Source: Lachnospiraceae bacterium
GTDB taxonomy: Bacteria; Bacillota_A; Clostridia; Lachnospirales; Lachnospiraceae
Length of the DNA: 7,119 bases
Assembly (NCBI GenBank): GCA_017960415.1
Contig: JAGCZE010000353.1
Location: 1-7,119 of the forward strand
Direction of reading: 5' to 3'
Numbering within the stretch: position 1 is the stretch's first letter; the number at the start of each line of letters is the position of its first letter. The notes beneath the pieces are model-generated. The model was not told the origin of the DNA. It was given only the letters and a program-made list of their open reading frames with translations, and made no database searches. This document shows, piece by piece, positions 1-5,971 of this stretch. A program made the position numbers and the translations under genes.

Positions 1-722
1 AGAATGATGATCGTGGTCCTGAGCGAATGTGCTTTTGTATTCTCTTCGGTAATCTCAACATCCTTCAGAAGCGAAGGACGGGATTCGTAAACGAAGATCA
101 GAACTGCCGATGTGACAATACCCTCGATCAGGCCGATAGCAAGGTGAATGGGCTGCATCAGAGCTACGAAGGCACCGAAGGGAAGCTCGGTAATGCCTGA
201 GAGTGTGGTTTCAAGAACAACCGAAAACGCTCCGAGCTGCAGTGTGATCACACAGCCGAGTATCGAAGCAAGGATGATCTTGGTACGCATCGTGCCTTTT
301 GAATTTGATTTGAATAATGATTTGTTCTGCATGATGGGCCGCCATATCAGGAAATACCCGACAAAGCAGCCGTAAAAGGCCATGTTCCAGCAATTGGCGC
401 CCAACGCCATCAGCCCTCCGTCGGCAAAGAACAGACATTGTATCGCAAGTATCACGATCATCGACAGGAAGCCGGCCTGAGGTCCGAGCAGGGCGGTGAG
501 CATCATACCTCCGCACATGTGTCCCGACGAACCGGTTCCGGGGATCGTATAATTGATCATCTGTCCGGCGAATACAAGGGCTGCGGTGACTGCCATTGTA
601 GGCAGTTTGCTTGTATCGTCTTCTTTTTTCAACTGATGGATGGAAATTCCGGCAGCAGTACCCGAGGCTGCGTACATAACGGCTGCAACAGCGGGTGACA
701 GCAATGCATCTGCCATATGCAT
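1..722 (-). CDS. cbiM: CbiM-type Co/Ni ECF transporter substrate-binding subunit (3' end missing)
   Basis: This is the membrane S component that binds Co2+ or Ni2+ in the energy-coupling-factor transporters used for cobalamin or nickel-enzyme synthesis. My translation gives 240 residues, and the frame runs open off the left edge. The start is MHMADALLSP. The family coordinates the metal with the N-terminal amine, His2 and a second His in the GT.GSSGH segment; here these are H2 and H68. The rest is a series of hydrophobic helices, with the family-like MQPIHLAIGLIEG at about 190-202. Start 722 is preceded by a good GGGAGG site 9 nt away. After about residue 218 a charged linker leads into SLRTTIII, which may begin another helix. 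That would fit a fused CbiN/PDGLE-like tail, but the tail lies outside the window. The ECF S-component gene is 15 nt upstream. CbiQ (T) and CbiO (ATPase) would be expected downstream, off the window. Cobalt versus nickel cannot be decided from sequence alone. Confidence 0.94.
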   Translation of the reverse strand, partial: MHMADALLSPAVAAVMYAASGTAAGISIHQLKKEDDTSKLPTMAVTAALVFAGQMINYTIPGTGSSGHMCGGMMLTALLGPQAGFLSMIVILAIQCLFFADGGLMALGANCWNMAFYGCFVGYFLIWRPIMQNKSLFKSNSKGTMRTKIILASILGCVITLQLGAFSVVLETTLSGITELPFGAFVALMQPIHLAIGLIEGIVTSAVLIFVYESRPSLLKDVEITEENTKAHSLRTTIII

Positions 723-737
723 GATTAAAGTCCTCCC

Positions 738-1349
738 TTATAGATCATTTTTGGTGTTTGATCTGCTCATGATCCATTCAAAAATGACCGGGGACATTCT
801 CAGCTTCTCAACCGCCATAACTACAGCCGGCACAACAATGAGATGTATCACTGCACCCGGTGCGGTGGAGACAAAATAAGAGGTGAAAAATGCAGAGAAT
901 GTAAAAGGATCCTTGGTTCCGATGATCCCGACAGAGATCAGCAGAGCCTTTGCCGCGCCGCCCACAAACCTGCCGATGATCATTGCCGTGACAAGAGCGA
1001 TCATCATGGCCGGAAGACGGTTCTTCAGCTTCAGGAGCTTTAACAGGGTCATGTAAATGAGTCCGGTAAGCAGACCGTAGGTTGCCAGTTCGAATGCCAT
1101 GGGAAGCGCAGAGGTCGGAAATACAGGGATTCCGAATATCAGCCCGCGCAGCAGCGGCAGAATGATACCGAGTCCGAGTCCCCATTTCCAGCCACAGCAT
1201 AAACCGCAGATCAAAACCGGGATGTGCAGCGGGCTGATGATCTTGGCTATAGCCTGGATCTGTCCGGTAATAAACGGCAGAACCATGCCGATGGCAAGCA
1301 GAACGGCGGTGATAACCAACGAGTAGAGGTTTTTGTTTTTTGAATTCAT
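738..1349 (-). CDS. ECF transporter S component, substrate unknown
   Basis: A 203-residue integral membrane protein resembling substrate-capture S components of ECF vitamin transporters. It starts MNSKNKNLYSLVITAVLLAI. An AxxxA motif (A15-A19) lies in the first helix, which in this family packs against the T subunit. Further features are a conserved-looking PLHIPV turn at 40-45, a CCGWKWG loop near 51-57, and AFELATYGL at 85-93. About six helices are predicted, and the C-terminus is basic and polar. I chose ATG 1349 because AGGAG lies 8 nt upstream; the in-frame ATG at 1412 would place the N-terminus inside a hairpin and adds a non-family-like arginine-rich tail. The gene precedes cbiM by 15 nt, so it may use the CbiQ/CbiO module or a shared EcfA/A'/T module. 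Substrates such as pantothenate, a cobalamin precursor (CblT-like) or another vitamin are possible, and I cannot choose between them. It is preceded by an unusually long structured leader. Confidence 0.85.
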   Translation of the reverse strand: MNSKNKNLYSLVITAVLLAIGMVLPFITGQIQAIAKIISPLHIPVLICGLCCGWKWGLGLGIILPLLRGLIFGIPVFPTSALPMAFELATYGLLTGLIYMTLLKLLKLKNRLPAMMIALVTAMIIGRFVGGAAKALLISVGIIGTKDPFTFSAFFTSYFVSTAPGAVIHLIVVPAVVMAVEKLRMSPVIFEWIMSRSNTKNDL

Positions 1350-1363
1350 GGGAAATCTCCTGA

Positions 1364-1401
1364 GTAAAAAATTGGGAGTGGTTACTCTTCGTCCCACTCC
1401 C
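1364..1401 (-). terminator. Terminator or attenuator stem just before the S-component ribosome binding site
   Basis: The minus strand shows GGGAGTGG (1401-1394), a 12-nt loop, CCACTCCC (1381-1374) and then AATTTTTTAC. A perfect 8-bp GC-rich stem followed by six T bases is the usual intrinsic-terminator design. Its position is unusual for a gene end: it stops about 10 nt before the AGGAG of the S component and about 105 nt after the large palindrome begins to close. Such placement is typical of transcription attenuation in a 5' leader. The loop contains CGAAGAGTAA, complementary to an upstream segment at 1533-1543. Confidence 0.6.
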
Positions 1402-1408
1402 TCCATTC

Positions 1409-1437
1409 GCAATTCGCCTGCTTTGCAGGCTTCTTGC
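1409..1437. repeat. Symmetrical hairpin with GAA/GAA internal loop
   Basis: On the minus strand this reads GCAA, GAA, GCCTGC, AAA, GCAGGC, GAA, TTGC. A 6-bp GC-rich inner stem with a three-base loop is closed by a 4-bp outer stem across a symmetrical GAA/GAA internal loop. Such a loop could form sheared G-A pairs in RNA. It lies between the 90-nt palindrome and the terminal stem of the leader. Confidence 0.6.
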
Positions 1438-1453
1438 TCATGTAGGGGGTGGG

Positions 1454-1543
1454 GTTACTGCTTCGCAGCATATATGCTCATATGAAAGCTCATAGAAAGC
1501 AAGCTTTCATGAGTTTTCATATGGCATATATACGAAGAGTAAC
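1454..1543. repeat. 90-bp near-perfect inverted repeat with arms of 41 and 47 nt
   Basis: The right arm (1503-1543) pairs along its whole length with the left arm (1454-1500). The left arm carries only six extra bases (single bulges plus a CAG) and two G-T type mismatches. Two bases (1501-1502) separate the arms. Segments in order are GTTACT, CTTCG, ATATATGC, CATATGAAA, CTCAT and GAAAGC with their complements. Within each arm a degenerate 11-12-bp unit (TCATATGAAAGC / TCATAGAAAGC) is repeated. It could be the main hairpin of the leader RNA, or a MITE-like or palindromic repeat element inserted in the leader. The bulged arm asymmetry and G-T pairs suit a folded RNA. Confidence 0.8.
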
Positions 1544-1547
1544 ATGT

Positions 1548-1581
1548 AAAAAACAAAAACACACAGATTCCCTCCTGGGAA
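1548..1581 (-). terminator. Second weak hairpin plus T-rich tract in the leader
   Basis: The minus strand carries TTCCC-AGGA-GGGAA (1581-1568), followed by a T-rich run reaching 1548 that contains TTTTTGTTTTTT. The 5-bp stem is short and the T-run starts 8 nt after it, so efficient termination is doubtful. The purine loop includes GGAGG-like bases with no start codon at the right distance. Confidence 0.25.
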
Positions 1582-1617
1582 AATGTATGTCTTCGTGACA
1601 TAATGGGATCCTGATTT

Positions 1618-1645
1618 GAAAAAAATATAAAAGTGCTTCAGCACT
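1618..1645 (-). terminator. Weak terminator-like hairpin with T-tract downstream of trmB
   Basis: The minus strand has AGTGC-TGAA-GCACT at 1645-1632, followed directly by TTTATATTTTTTTC. The T-tract occurs only on this strand. The stem has just 5 bp, so it may be a weak terminator for the trmB transcript or an internal pause hairpin of the leader. It lies 131 nt beyond the trmB stop codon. Confidence 0.35.
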
Positions 1646-1760
1646 AAATCTGCCTTCATGGCAGAAAGCCCCTTCCGGATAACTGATATGGGGACTCAGT
1701 TCCGAATAGTCAATTTCAGAAATCAACTCCGGTATCCGGATAATACGGGGGTTTATAGAA

Positions 1761-1789
1761 AATATAACATAACAGACTACGGATTACAA
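1761..1789 (-). promoter_or_regulatory. Candidate sigma-A promoter for the S component-cbiM leader
   Basis: On the minus strand, TTGTAA (1789-1784) is followed after 17 bp by TATATT (1766-1761). These match the consensus hexamers at 4/6 and 5/6. The site overlaps the last codons of trmB. Its predicted start is near 1754, a few bases before the first hairpin of the leader, which fits an independent transcript. An alternative pairing of TTTACT (1794-1789) with TATGTT (1771-1766) is also possible. Read-through from trmB is not excluded. Confidence 0.45.
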
Positions 1790-2418
1790 GTAAAAACAGC
1801 GCGGAATATAGGATTTCCGATGGAAGAAAACCGTTCTTCATACTCGGTCATGACATTTCCTTCGGCAAATTCGCTGTGGTGAAGATCATAGGTAACATCT
1901 GAAGCAGACCATCCGGCAGCAGGAGCAGACTCTAACGAATAATCAAACAGGTTCCTGTTATCGGTCTTAAACTCAACACGACCGGATGAACGAAGTATCT
2001 GTTCATAAATGTTAAAATAGCGTGGAGAAGTAAGTCTGCGCGACGCATGTCTGTCCTTTGGCCAGGGATCGGAGAAGTTCAGATATATTCTGTCAACCTC
2101 TTCGGGATCGAACACAAGCGCCAGTTCATCGGCATTCAGAAGGAGAAGTATCAGATTAGGCAATTGCAACTCCTGTTGTTTTTGCAACGCGCGAAACAAA
2201 ACCGAATCGGCTCGCTCAATACCTATATAATTTATATCAGGATTTAACTTTGCAAGCGTAGTGATGAACTGACCCTTCCCCATTCCGACTTCGATACGGA
2301 TCGGATTATCATTTCCGAATCTTTCAGACCACTTTCCCTTACAAGCTTTCGGACCGTGCTCGACAAAGGGACTCTCTTCTATGATAGGTAACGCTTTCGC
2401 AATGTGACGCAGACGCAT
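1777..2418 (-). CDS. trmB: tRNA (guanine46-N7)-methyltransferase
   Basis: This enzyme methylates N7 of guanosine 46 in the variable loop of tRNAs with S-adenosylmethionine, in the cytosol. At 213 residues it has the usual length. The Rossmann SAM-binding loop EVGMGKGQF is at 43-51. An acidic residue in GIERAD (E68) and the NAD triplet (D97) continue the cofactor pocket. The signature NFSDPWPKDRHASRRL lies at 114-129 with the proposed catalytic D117, and KTDN (151-154) and TEYEERF (191-197) close the substrate site. All expected motifs are present. The start at 2418 has only a weak AAAGG about 12 nt upstream. It lies 54 nt downstream of the symporter gene with no clear terminator between, so co-transcription is likely though functionally incidental. 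Confidence 0.97.
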   Translation of the reverse strand: MRLRHIAKALPIIEESPFVEHGPKACKGKWSERFGNDNPIRIEVGMGKGQFITTLAKLNPDINYIGIERADSVLFRALQKQQELQLPNLILLLLNADELALVFDPEEVDRIYLNFSDPWPKDRHASRRLTSPRYFNIYEQILRSSGRVEFKTDNRNLFDYSLESAPAAGWSASDVTYDLHHSEFAEGNVMTEYEERFSSIGNPIFRAVFTCNP

Positions 2419-2472
2419 GATATTAATTAGCCTTTCTGAATAATTGACAGCTTCTTAATTAGCTTTTTCAGA
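2419..2472. repeat. Short imperfect direct repeat between the symporter and trmB
   Basis: On the minus strand GCTAATTAA occurs twice in this 54-nt AT-rich gap, each time preceded by an A-rich run. The second copy ends next to the trmB start. It could be chance in AT-rich DNA, or a minor regulatory or mRNA-processing site. No stem-loop terminator is visible. Confidence 0.3.
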
Positions 2473-3999
2473 TCAATTACTCAGCTGCTGTGATTTGGTT
2501 ACGGTAACGTTTTCGTCGTAGCACTTGAAGATCTTGTCGATCTCGCCCGGGTTATCAACCTTGGTAAGCAGTGTAACGATCGGAACGATGATAAGGCCGC
2601 CGACCATAGCCCAGGCACCTGCATTGATCGCATTGGTGAACTTGAAGAACAGGTTCGAAACCGTAAGACCTACACCGAAGATGAAGCTGGCCCAAACAGC
2701 AGGTTTCGTAACCTTCTTCCAGTACAGACCGTACAGGAAAGGAGCAAGGAAAGCACCGGCCAGCGCGCCCCACGAAATACCCATGAGCTGTGCGATGAAT
2801 GCGGGAGGATCCATTGCGATCACAACAGAAACAACGATGAAGAAGACGATCATTATTCGCATGATAAAGAGCTGCTTCTTCTGATCCATATTCTTGATGA
2901 TGTTATCCTTCAGGAAATCAAGTGTCAGCGTAGAGCTGGAAGTCAGAACCAGCGCCGAGAGCGTTGACATCGAAGCCGAAAGGACAAGAACGACAACAAC
3001 ACCGATCAGGACATCGCTGAGGGAAGTCTGCAGCATATAAGGGATGATGCCGTCAAAAGCGACCGAAGTGGTGCCATCGGCAGCTTTTGTAAGGAAAGTA
3101 GCGCTCTCGGATCCGAACAGTCTGCCGAAGCCGCCGAGGAAATACGATCCGCCGCCGATGATGAAAGCAAAGAATGTGGAAACAATGGTACCTGTCTTGA
3201 TCGACTTTTCATCCTTGATCGCATAGAACTTGCCGACCATCTGGGGAAGGCCCCAGGTACCGAGCGAAGTCAGAACGAATACACCGAACAGACCGGGAAG
3301 ATCGGGTCCGAAGAAGGAAGCATAGGTTCCGGGGAAGTCACCCTCGACATTGGCGAGCTTCCTGAAAGCTTCGGTAAATCCGCCCTGTCCCGAAAGAACA
3401 CTTGCGATAACGGCGATGATACCGATCAGCATGATCATACCCTGAATGAAATCATTCATACTTGAAGCCATATATCCGCCGAGGATTACGTATACGCCGG
3501 TAAGTGCCGCCATAACGATAACGCATACCTGATAAGGAATATCGAACGCGATGGCAAATAACTTGGAAAGTCCGTTATAAACCGAAGCGGTATAAGGAAT
3601 AAGGAAAATGAATGCGATCGCGGAAGCTGCGATCTTAAGCGCTTTTGATGAATATCTTTTCTCAAAGAAATCGGGCATTGTCTTGGAATTCAGCGAATTC
3701 GTCATGACACGGGTACGGCGTCCCAAAATGACCCAGGCAAGCATCGAACCGATCAGCGCATTGCCGATACCGATCCAGGTTGAGGCAATACCGTATTTCC
3801 AGCCGAACTGGCCTGCATATCCGATGAAAACAACTGCCGAAAAGTAAGAAGTTCCGAATGAAAATGCACATACCCACGGTCCGACATTCCTGCCGCCGAG
3901 AACGAAATCATTGACTCCGTTGACTTTCTTGCGCGCGTTGACTCCGACCAGGATCATAATGCCGAAGAAAACGATCAAAACTAAGATCTTAAGTAACAT
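2473..3999 (-). CDS. Sodium:solute symporter family (SSS) transporter
   Basis: A 508-residue polytopic membrane protein of the LeuT-fold SSS family (relatives include PutP and PanF), which imports a small solute with Na+. About 13 helices are predicted. SFGTSYFSAVVFIG (47-60) matches the unwound first core helix. GGYMASSMNDFIQG (174-187) is the family signature segment. WGLPQMVGKFYA (249-260) corresponds to the GQPH..RF region of PutP. SASMSTLSALVLTSSS (341-356) holds S345/T346, equivalent to the Na2-site residues S340/T341 of PutP. The C-terminus is a short hydrophilic tail. The start at 3999 follows a GGGGGAG site about 11 nt away. Its own strong promoter and palindromic operator-like site lie upstream, so it is probably inducible by its substrate, which I cannot name. 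trmB follows 54 nt downstream. Confidence 0.95.
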   Translation of the reverse strand: MLLKILVLIVFFGIMILVGVNARKKVNGVNDFVLGGRNVGPWVCAFSFGTSYFSAVVFIGYAGQFGWKYGIASTWIGIGNALIGSMLAWVILGRRTRVMTNSLNSKTMPDFFEKRYSSKALKIAASAIAFIFLIPYTASVYNGLSKLFAIAFDIPYQVCVIVMAALTGVYVILGGYMASSMNDFIQGMIMLIGIIAVIASVLSGQGGFTEAFRKLANVEGDFPGTYASFFGPDLPGLFGVFVLTSLGTWGLPQMVGKFYAIKDEKSIKTGTIVSTFFAFIIGGGSYFLGGFGRLFGSESATFLTKAADGTTSVAFDGIIPYMLQTSLSDVLIGVVVVLVLSASMSTLSALVLTSSSTLTLDFLKDNIIKNMDQKKQLFIMRIMIVFFIVVSVVIAMDPPAFIAQLMGISWGALAGAFLAPFLYGLYWKKVTKPAVWASFIFGVGLTVSNLFFKFTNAINAGAWAMVGGLIIVPIVTLLTKVDNPGEIDKIFKCYDENVTVTKSQQLSN

Positions 4000-4080
4000 A
4001 TTGACCTAAACTCCCCCTCGATTGTATTGATTTTGAACGAAACCGGGCAAGTGGATATATTGTCTTGCAGTCCAATTTCG

Positions 4081-4107
4081 TGCGTTAAAGTACAACGCTT
4101 TAACGCA
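4081..4107. promoter_or_regulatory. Perfect 10-bp palindrome at the symporter transcription start (operator candidate)
   Basis: TGCGTTAAAG (4081-4090) and its exact complement CTTTAACGCA (4098-4107) are separated by seven bases. The site begins at or next to the predicted start (about 4105) and covers the first transcribed bases. A dimeric repressor bound there would block initiation or early elongation. Alternatively the same sequence forms a 10-bp 5' hairpin that stabilises the mRNA. No T-run follows, so it is not a terminator. The cognate regulator is not identified. Confidence 0.6.
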
Positions 4108-4111
4108 TTGA

Positions 4112-4140
4112 AGTATAGCATCAATATGCACTTTTGTCAA
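4112..4140 (-). promoter_or_regulatory. Strong sigma-A promoter for the symporter
   Basis: The minus strand has a perfect TTGACA (4140-4135), a 17-bp spacer and TATACT (4117-4112). TG one base before the -10 hexamer gives an extended -10. The predicted start is near 4105, leaving a leader of about 106 nt before ATG 3999. The promoter begins 24 nt beyond the stop codon of the upstream membrane-protein gene. Confidence 0.85.
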
Positions 4141-4163
4141 GAAGTAAATACACTATCAGGGGA

Positions 4164-5570
4164 TTATTTTGCTATGCTTTCATATACCTTGCGTGTTTCT
4201 TCGGGAGAAGCGCCGTTAATATAATAAGTTTCTTTGTCGGTGACGATCCGGATATAATTATCCGCAGGCATCCAAAGAAAGACCGTGCATCCGCTCTGCC
4301 CGTCCACGGTGAAAGTACCCTTTTGAATATTGATGGTCCCGAACCCGAAGGTTCTGTTGAGACTGAGATCGGAGAGATTTGTTCCGTAAGAAACGATTTT
4401 TATATCATTAATATCGATCACATATTCATCACTGAGCTGGCTGCAGATTACGGAACCGTTCTCGTACCTTACGGTCATCGGGGTATTTTCCGTCATGCCG
4501 AGCCATACAAGCATCAGAACGACGCCGACTATAACAACACAGCTCAGACCATAGATCACTTTTCCGACAGGATGCGCAGCATTGACGGTAACGCCCACAC
4601 CGGCTCTTTTCTCAATGTTCAATCTGTGGTCGGCAGGATTGTAATAGATCAGTCCGAGGATCCAGCTGTCGTCATCATCGGCAAGAAGAGTCATTTCTTT
4701 GCTGTAATGCGCATCGATCATCTTACTGCGACGTACAAATACAGCAATTCCTATGAACATCAGTGCCATATAGACCGCGAAGGCGATCAGGATCGTTGCA
4801 TTCGCAAATAAGAATATGAACCCCACGAGCCAGCAGATCATGAGTCCAAGATTGATCCATGAGAACATTACGGACAGATCGGCGAAATTTTTCTTCTTTG
4901 CACGGTTATAGTTCGCATTGATATCGCTGTCATCAGATATGACCTCATTTTTTGCATTGTCGATCACGCGGGCCAGAATGAGTAGAGTCAGGCTGATCAG
5001 CCAGAACATGCCCAGAGTCGAGGTGATCAGGAAAGAGCCGGCATCGGTTATTTTTCCGGGAAGGATCACCCGGCAATCAATGAGGAGTGCAAAAATAACG
5101 GGAATTAGGCCCAAGAGCGTCGGAAGCCAGATACGGAGAGGATTCAAAGCGTGTACGGCCCCCGCATTCTTCAGATCAACATAGGATATTCCGGCTTCTG
5201 TGTTGAGTCCGAGCTTTCTTTTGATCTCTTTCATTTCCCTGTTGCCGAGGACATAAGGAAGTTCGAGCAGCAGTATGGCGATGAAGATAAACGCGGTCCA
5301 GATCGTTGTCTGCATGATCATGCCGCGCAACAGCAGAAGAAGTGCCGAAACGATACAGCAGAAGGCCACTATCAGGGCAGCCTGTTTGTGTCTTTTTATA
5401 ACGATCGCATTGATCTCGGATGCGATAGGGTCTTCCCTGAATTCATCCCTGTTCTTTACGCCCAGAACGATCTTTTTTTCACGCCAGTTTTTGGGATAGA
5501 TCTGCGCAAATATTATCAGCATTGCAGGAACTATGCAAATAAACATGATCAGACCAAAAATGAAGGACAT
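4164..5570 (-). CDS. DUF5808/DUF1648-type multi-pass membrane protein with soluble C-terminal domain
   Basis: A 468-residue membrane protein of the kind often encoded beside YtrA-type GntR regulators; its biochemical role is unknown. The first helix spans about 2-22. A conserved-looking IVLGVKNRDEFREDP loop (34-48) precedes helices near 62-82 and 85-108. Four more helices lie at roughly 145-167, 178-202, 228-255 and 257-280. The segment from DDDDSWILGLIYYNP (298-312) through RAGVGVTVNAAHP (322-334) matches the DUF5808 pattern. Another helix (338-358) leads to a 110-residue beta-rich tail that may be a bacterial PH-like domain. I chose ATG 5570, not 5594, because GGGAGG sits 7 nt before it. 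The gntR stop TGA lies inside that site, with a 4-nt gap, indicating coupling. A regulatory or sensory role for the exporter or the repressor is only inference. Confidence 0.85.
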   Translation of the reverse strand: MSFIFGLIMFICIVPAMLIIFAQIYPKNWREKKIVLGVKNRDEFREDPIASEINAIVIKRHKQAALIVAFCCIVSALLLLLRGMIMQTTIWTAFIFIAILLLELPYVLGNREMKEIKRKLGLNTEAGISYVDLKNAGAVHALNPLRIWLPTLLGLIPVIFALLIDCRVILPGKITDAGSFLITSTLGMFWLISLTLLILARVIDNAKNEVISDDSDINANYNRAKKKNFADLSVMFSWINLGLMICWLVGFIFLFANATILIAFAVYMALMFIGIAVFVRRSKMIDAHYSKEMTLLADDDDSWILGLIYYNPADHRLNIEKRAGVGVTVNAAHPVGKVIYGLSCVVIVGVVLMLVWLGMTENTPMTVRYENGSVICSQLSDEYVIDINDIKIVSYGTNLSDLSLNRTFGFGTINIQKGTFTVDGQSGCTVFLWMPADNYIRIVTDKETYYINGASPEETRKVYESIAK

Positions 5571-5574
5571 ATCC

Positions 5575-5940
5575 TCACCTCCCGTAAAATTCATCTACCA
5601 GAGCGATGATCTCGGCTTTATCGACGCCCGATATCCGTGCCTCGGACACGATACGCTTCAGTTCGGTCCTGTTGGCCTCGGAAATGCTGGCCTCCTTGCG
5701 GATCTCGGTGCGCACCCGGGCCCCGTTTTTCCTGTCGGTCATGATATAACCCTCGGTTTTCAGGAGCTGATAGGCTTTGCTCACGGTCATGGTATTGATA
5801 CCTATCTCCAGAGCCAGGGCTCTGACGGTGGGGAGCTGCTCCCCGGCAGCCAGTTCGCCGCCCGAGATTCCCATGACAATCTGGTTTCTTATCTGCATGT
5901 AGATCGGTACATCTGACAATTCATCAATTCTGATAACCAT
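5575..5940 (-). CDS. YtrA-subfamily GntR transcriptional repressor
   Basis: A 121-residue DNA-binding protein. The winged helix-turn-helix spans about 10-79, with the hallmark AAGEQLPTVRALALEIGINT (31-50) and MTVSKAYQLLKTEGYI (51-66), followed by a wing NGARV at 72-76. The C-terminal part is only about 40 residues, one or two helices, which defines the short YtrA subfamily and leaves no large ligand domain. I chose start 5940 (MVIRIDELSD) because AAAGGG lies 7 nt upstream; the longer frame from 6069 begins within the preceding gene. Its own promoter overlaps the end of the permease gene, and a 60-bp palindrome lies in its leader, consistent with autoregulation. It probably controls the adjacent exporter and the DUF5808 gene, as YtrA-type repressors often do. 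The inducer is unknown. Confidence 0.94.
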   Translation of the reverse strand: MVIRIDELSDVPIYMQIRNQIVMGISGGELAAGEQLPTVRALALEIGINTMTVSKAYQLLKTEGYIMTDRKNGARVRTEIRKEASISEANRTELKRIVSEARISGVDKAEIIALVDEFYGR

Positions 5941-5971
5941 AGCAGCGCCCTTTCTGTTAATTTCACGTCGT

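Larger units (their letters stand above)
1350..1776 (-). promoter_or_regulatory. 427-nt gene-free leader with about nine successive hairpins upstream of the ECF S gene
   Basis: No convincing gene lies here. Read in the minus direction, inverted repeats follow one another: 1748-1729 (CCGTAT/ATACCGG, one bulge), 1706-1673 (AACTGA/TCAGTT continued by TTCGG/CCGGAA), 1665-1649 (TCTGCC/GGCAGA), 1645-1632 (AGTGC/GCACT), 1602-1586 (TATGTC/GACATA), 1581-1568 (TTCCC/GGGAA), the large 1543-1454 palindrome, 1437-1409, and 1401-1374. Most small stems have 3-5 nt purine loops on this strand (TGAA, ATGAA, ACGAA, AGGA, AAA). Three stems are followed by T-rich tracts only on the minus strand. This supports a minus-strand RNA that controls the S component and cbiM. 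It matches no riboswitch class I can recognise, and no cobalamin box was seen. Structure is inferred by eye, not computed. Confidence 0.6.

Noticed and set aside
1350..1412. Longer N-terminus of the S component from ATG 1412
   Set aside because: It would be translated from within the terminator-like stem and adds an arginine-rich segment foreign to S components; ATG 1349 has AGGAG at the right distance.
1381..1543. Confident MITE call
   Set aside because: Terminal inverted repeats exist, but no target-site duplication or second copy can be seen in the window.
1673..1706. H-type pseudoknot between CCCC in the loop and GGGG directly 3' of the stem
   Set aside because: With an 11-bp stem and almost no linker, the loop could not span the stem unless part of it opens; kept only as a low-interest alternative.
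1517..1726. 69-codon minus-strand frame in the leader
   Set aside because: It overlaps five hairpins and a T-rich tract, has no good ribosome binding site, and its protein looks like no family I know.
1350..1776. Cobalamin, preQ1, fluoride or T-box regulatory RNA
   Set aside because: I looked for their core conserved segments and found none convincing.
4134..4811. 225-codon plus-strand frame
   Set aside because: It lies opposite the DUF5808 membrane-protein gene, which has clear domains, helices and a ribosome binding site. The plus product is charged and low-complexity like an antisense shadow.
5151..5609. 152-codon plus-strand frame
   Set aside because: Antisense shadow of the same membrane-protein gene and the end of gntR; no ribosome binding site or recognisable motif.
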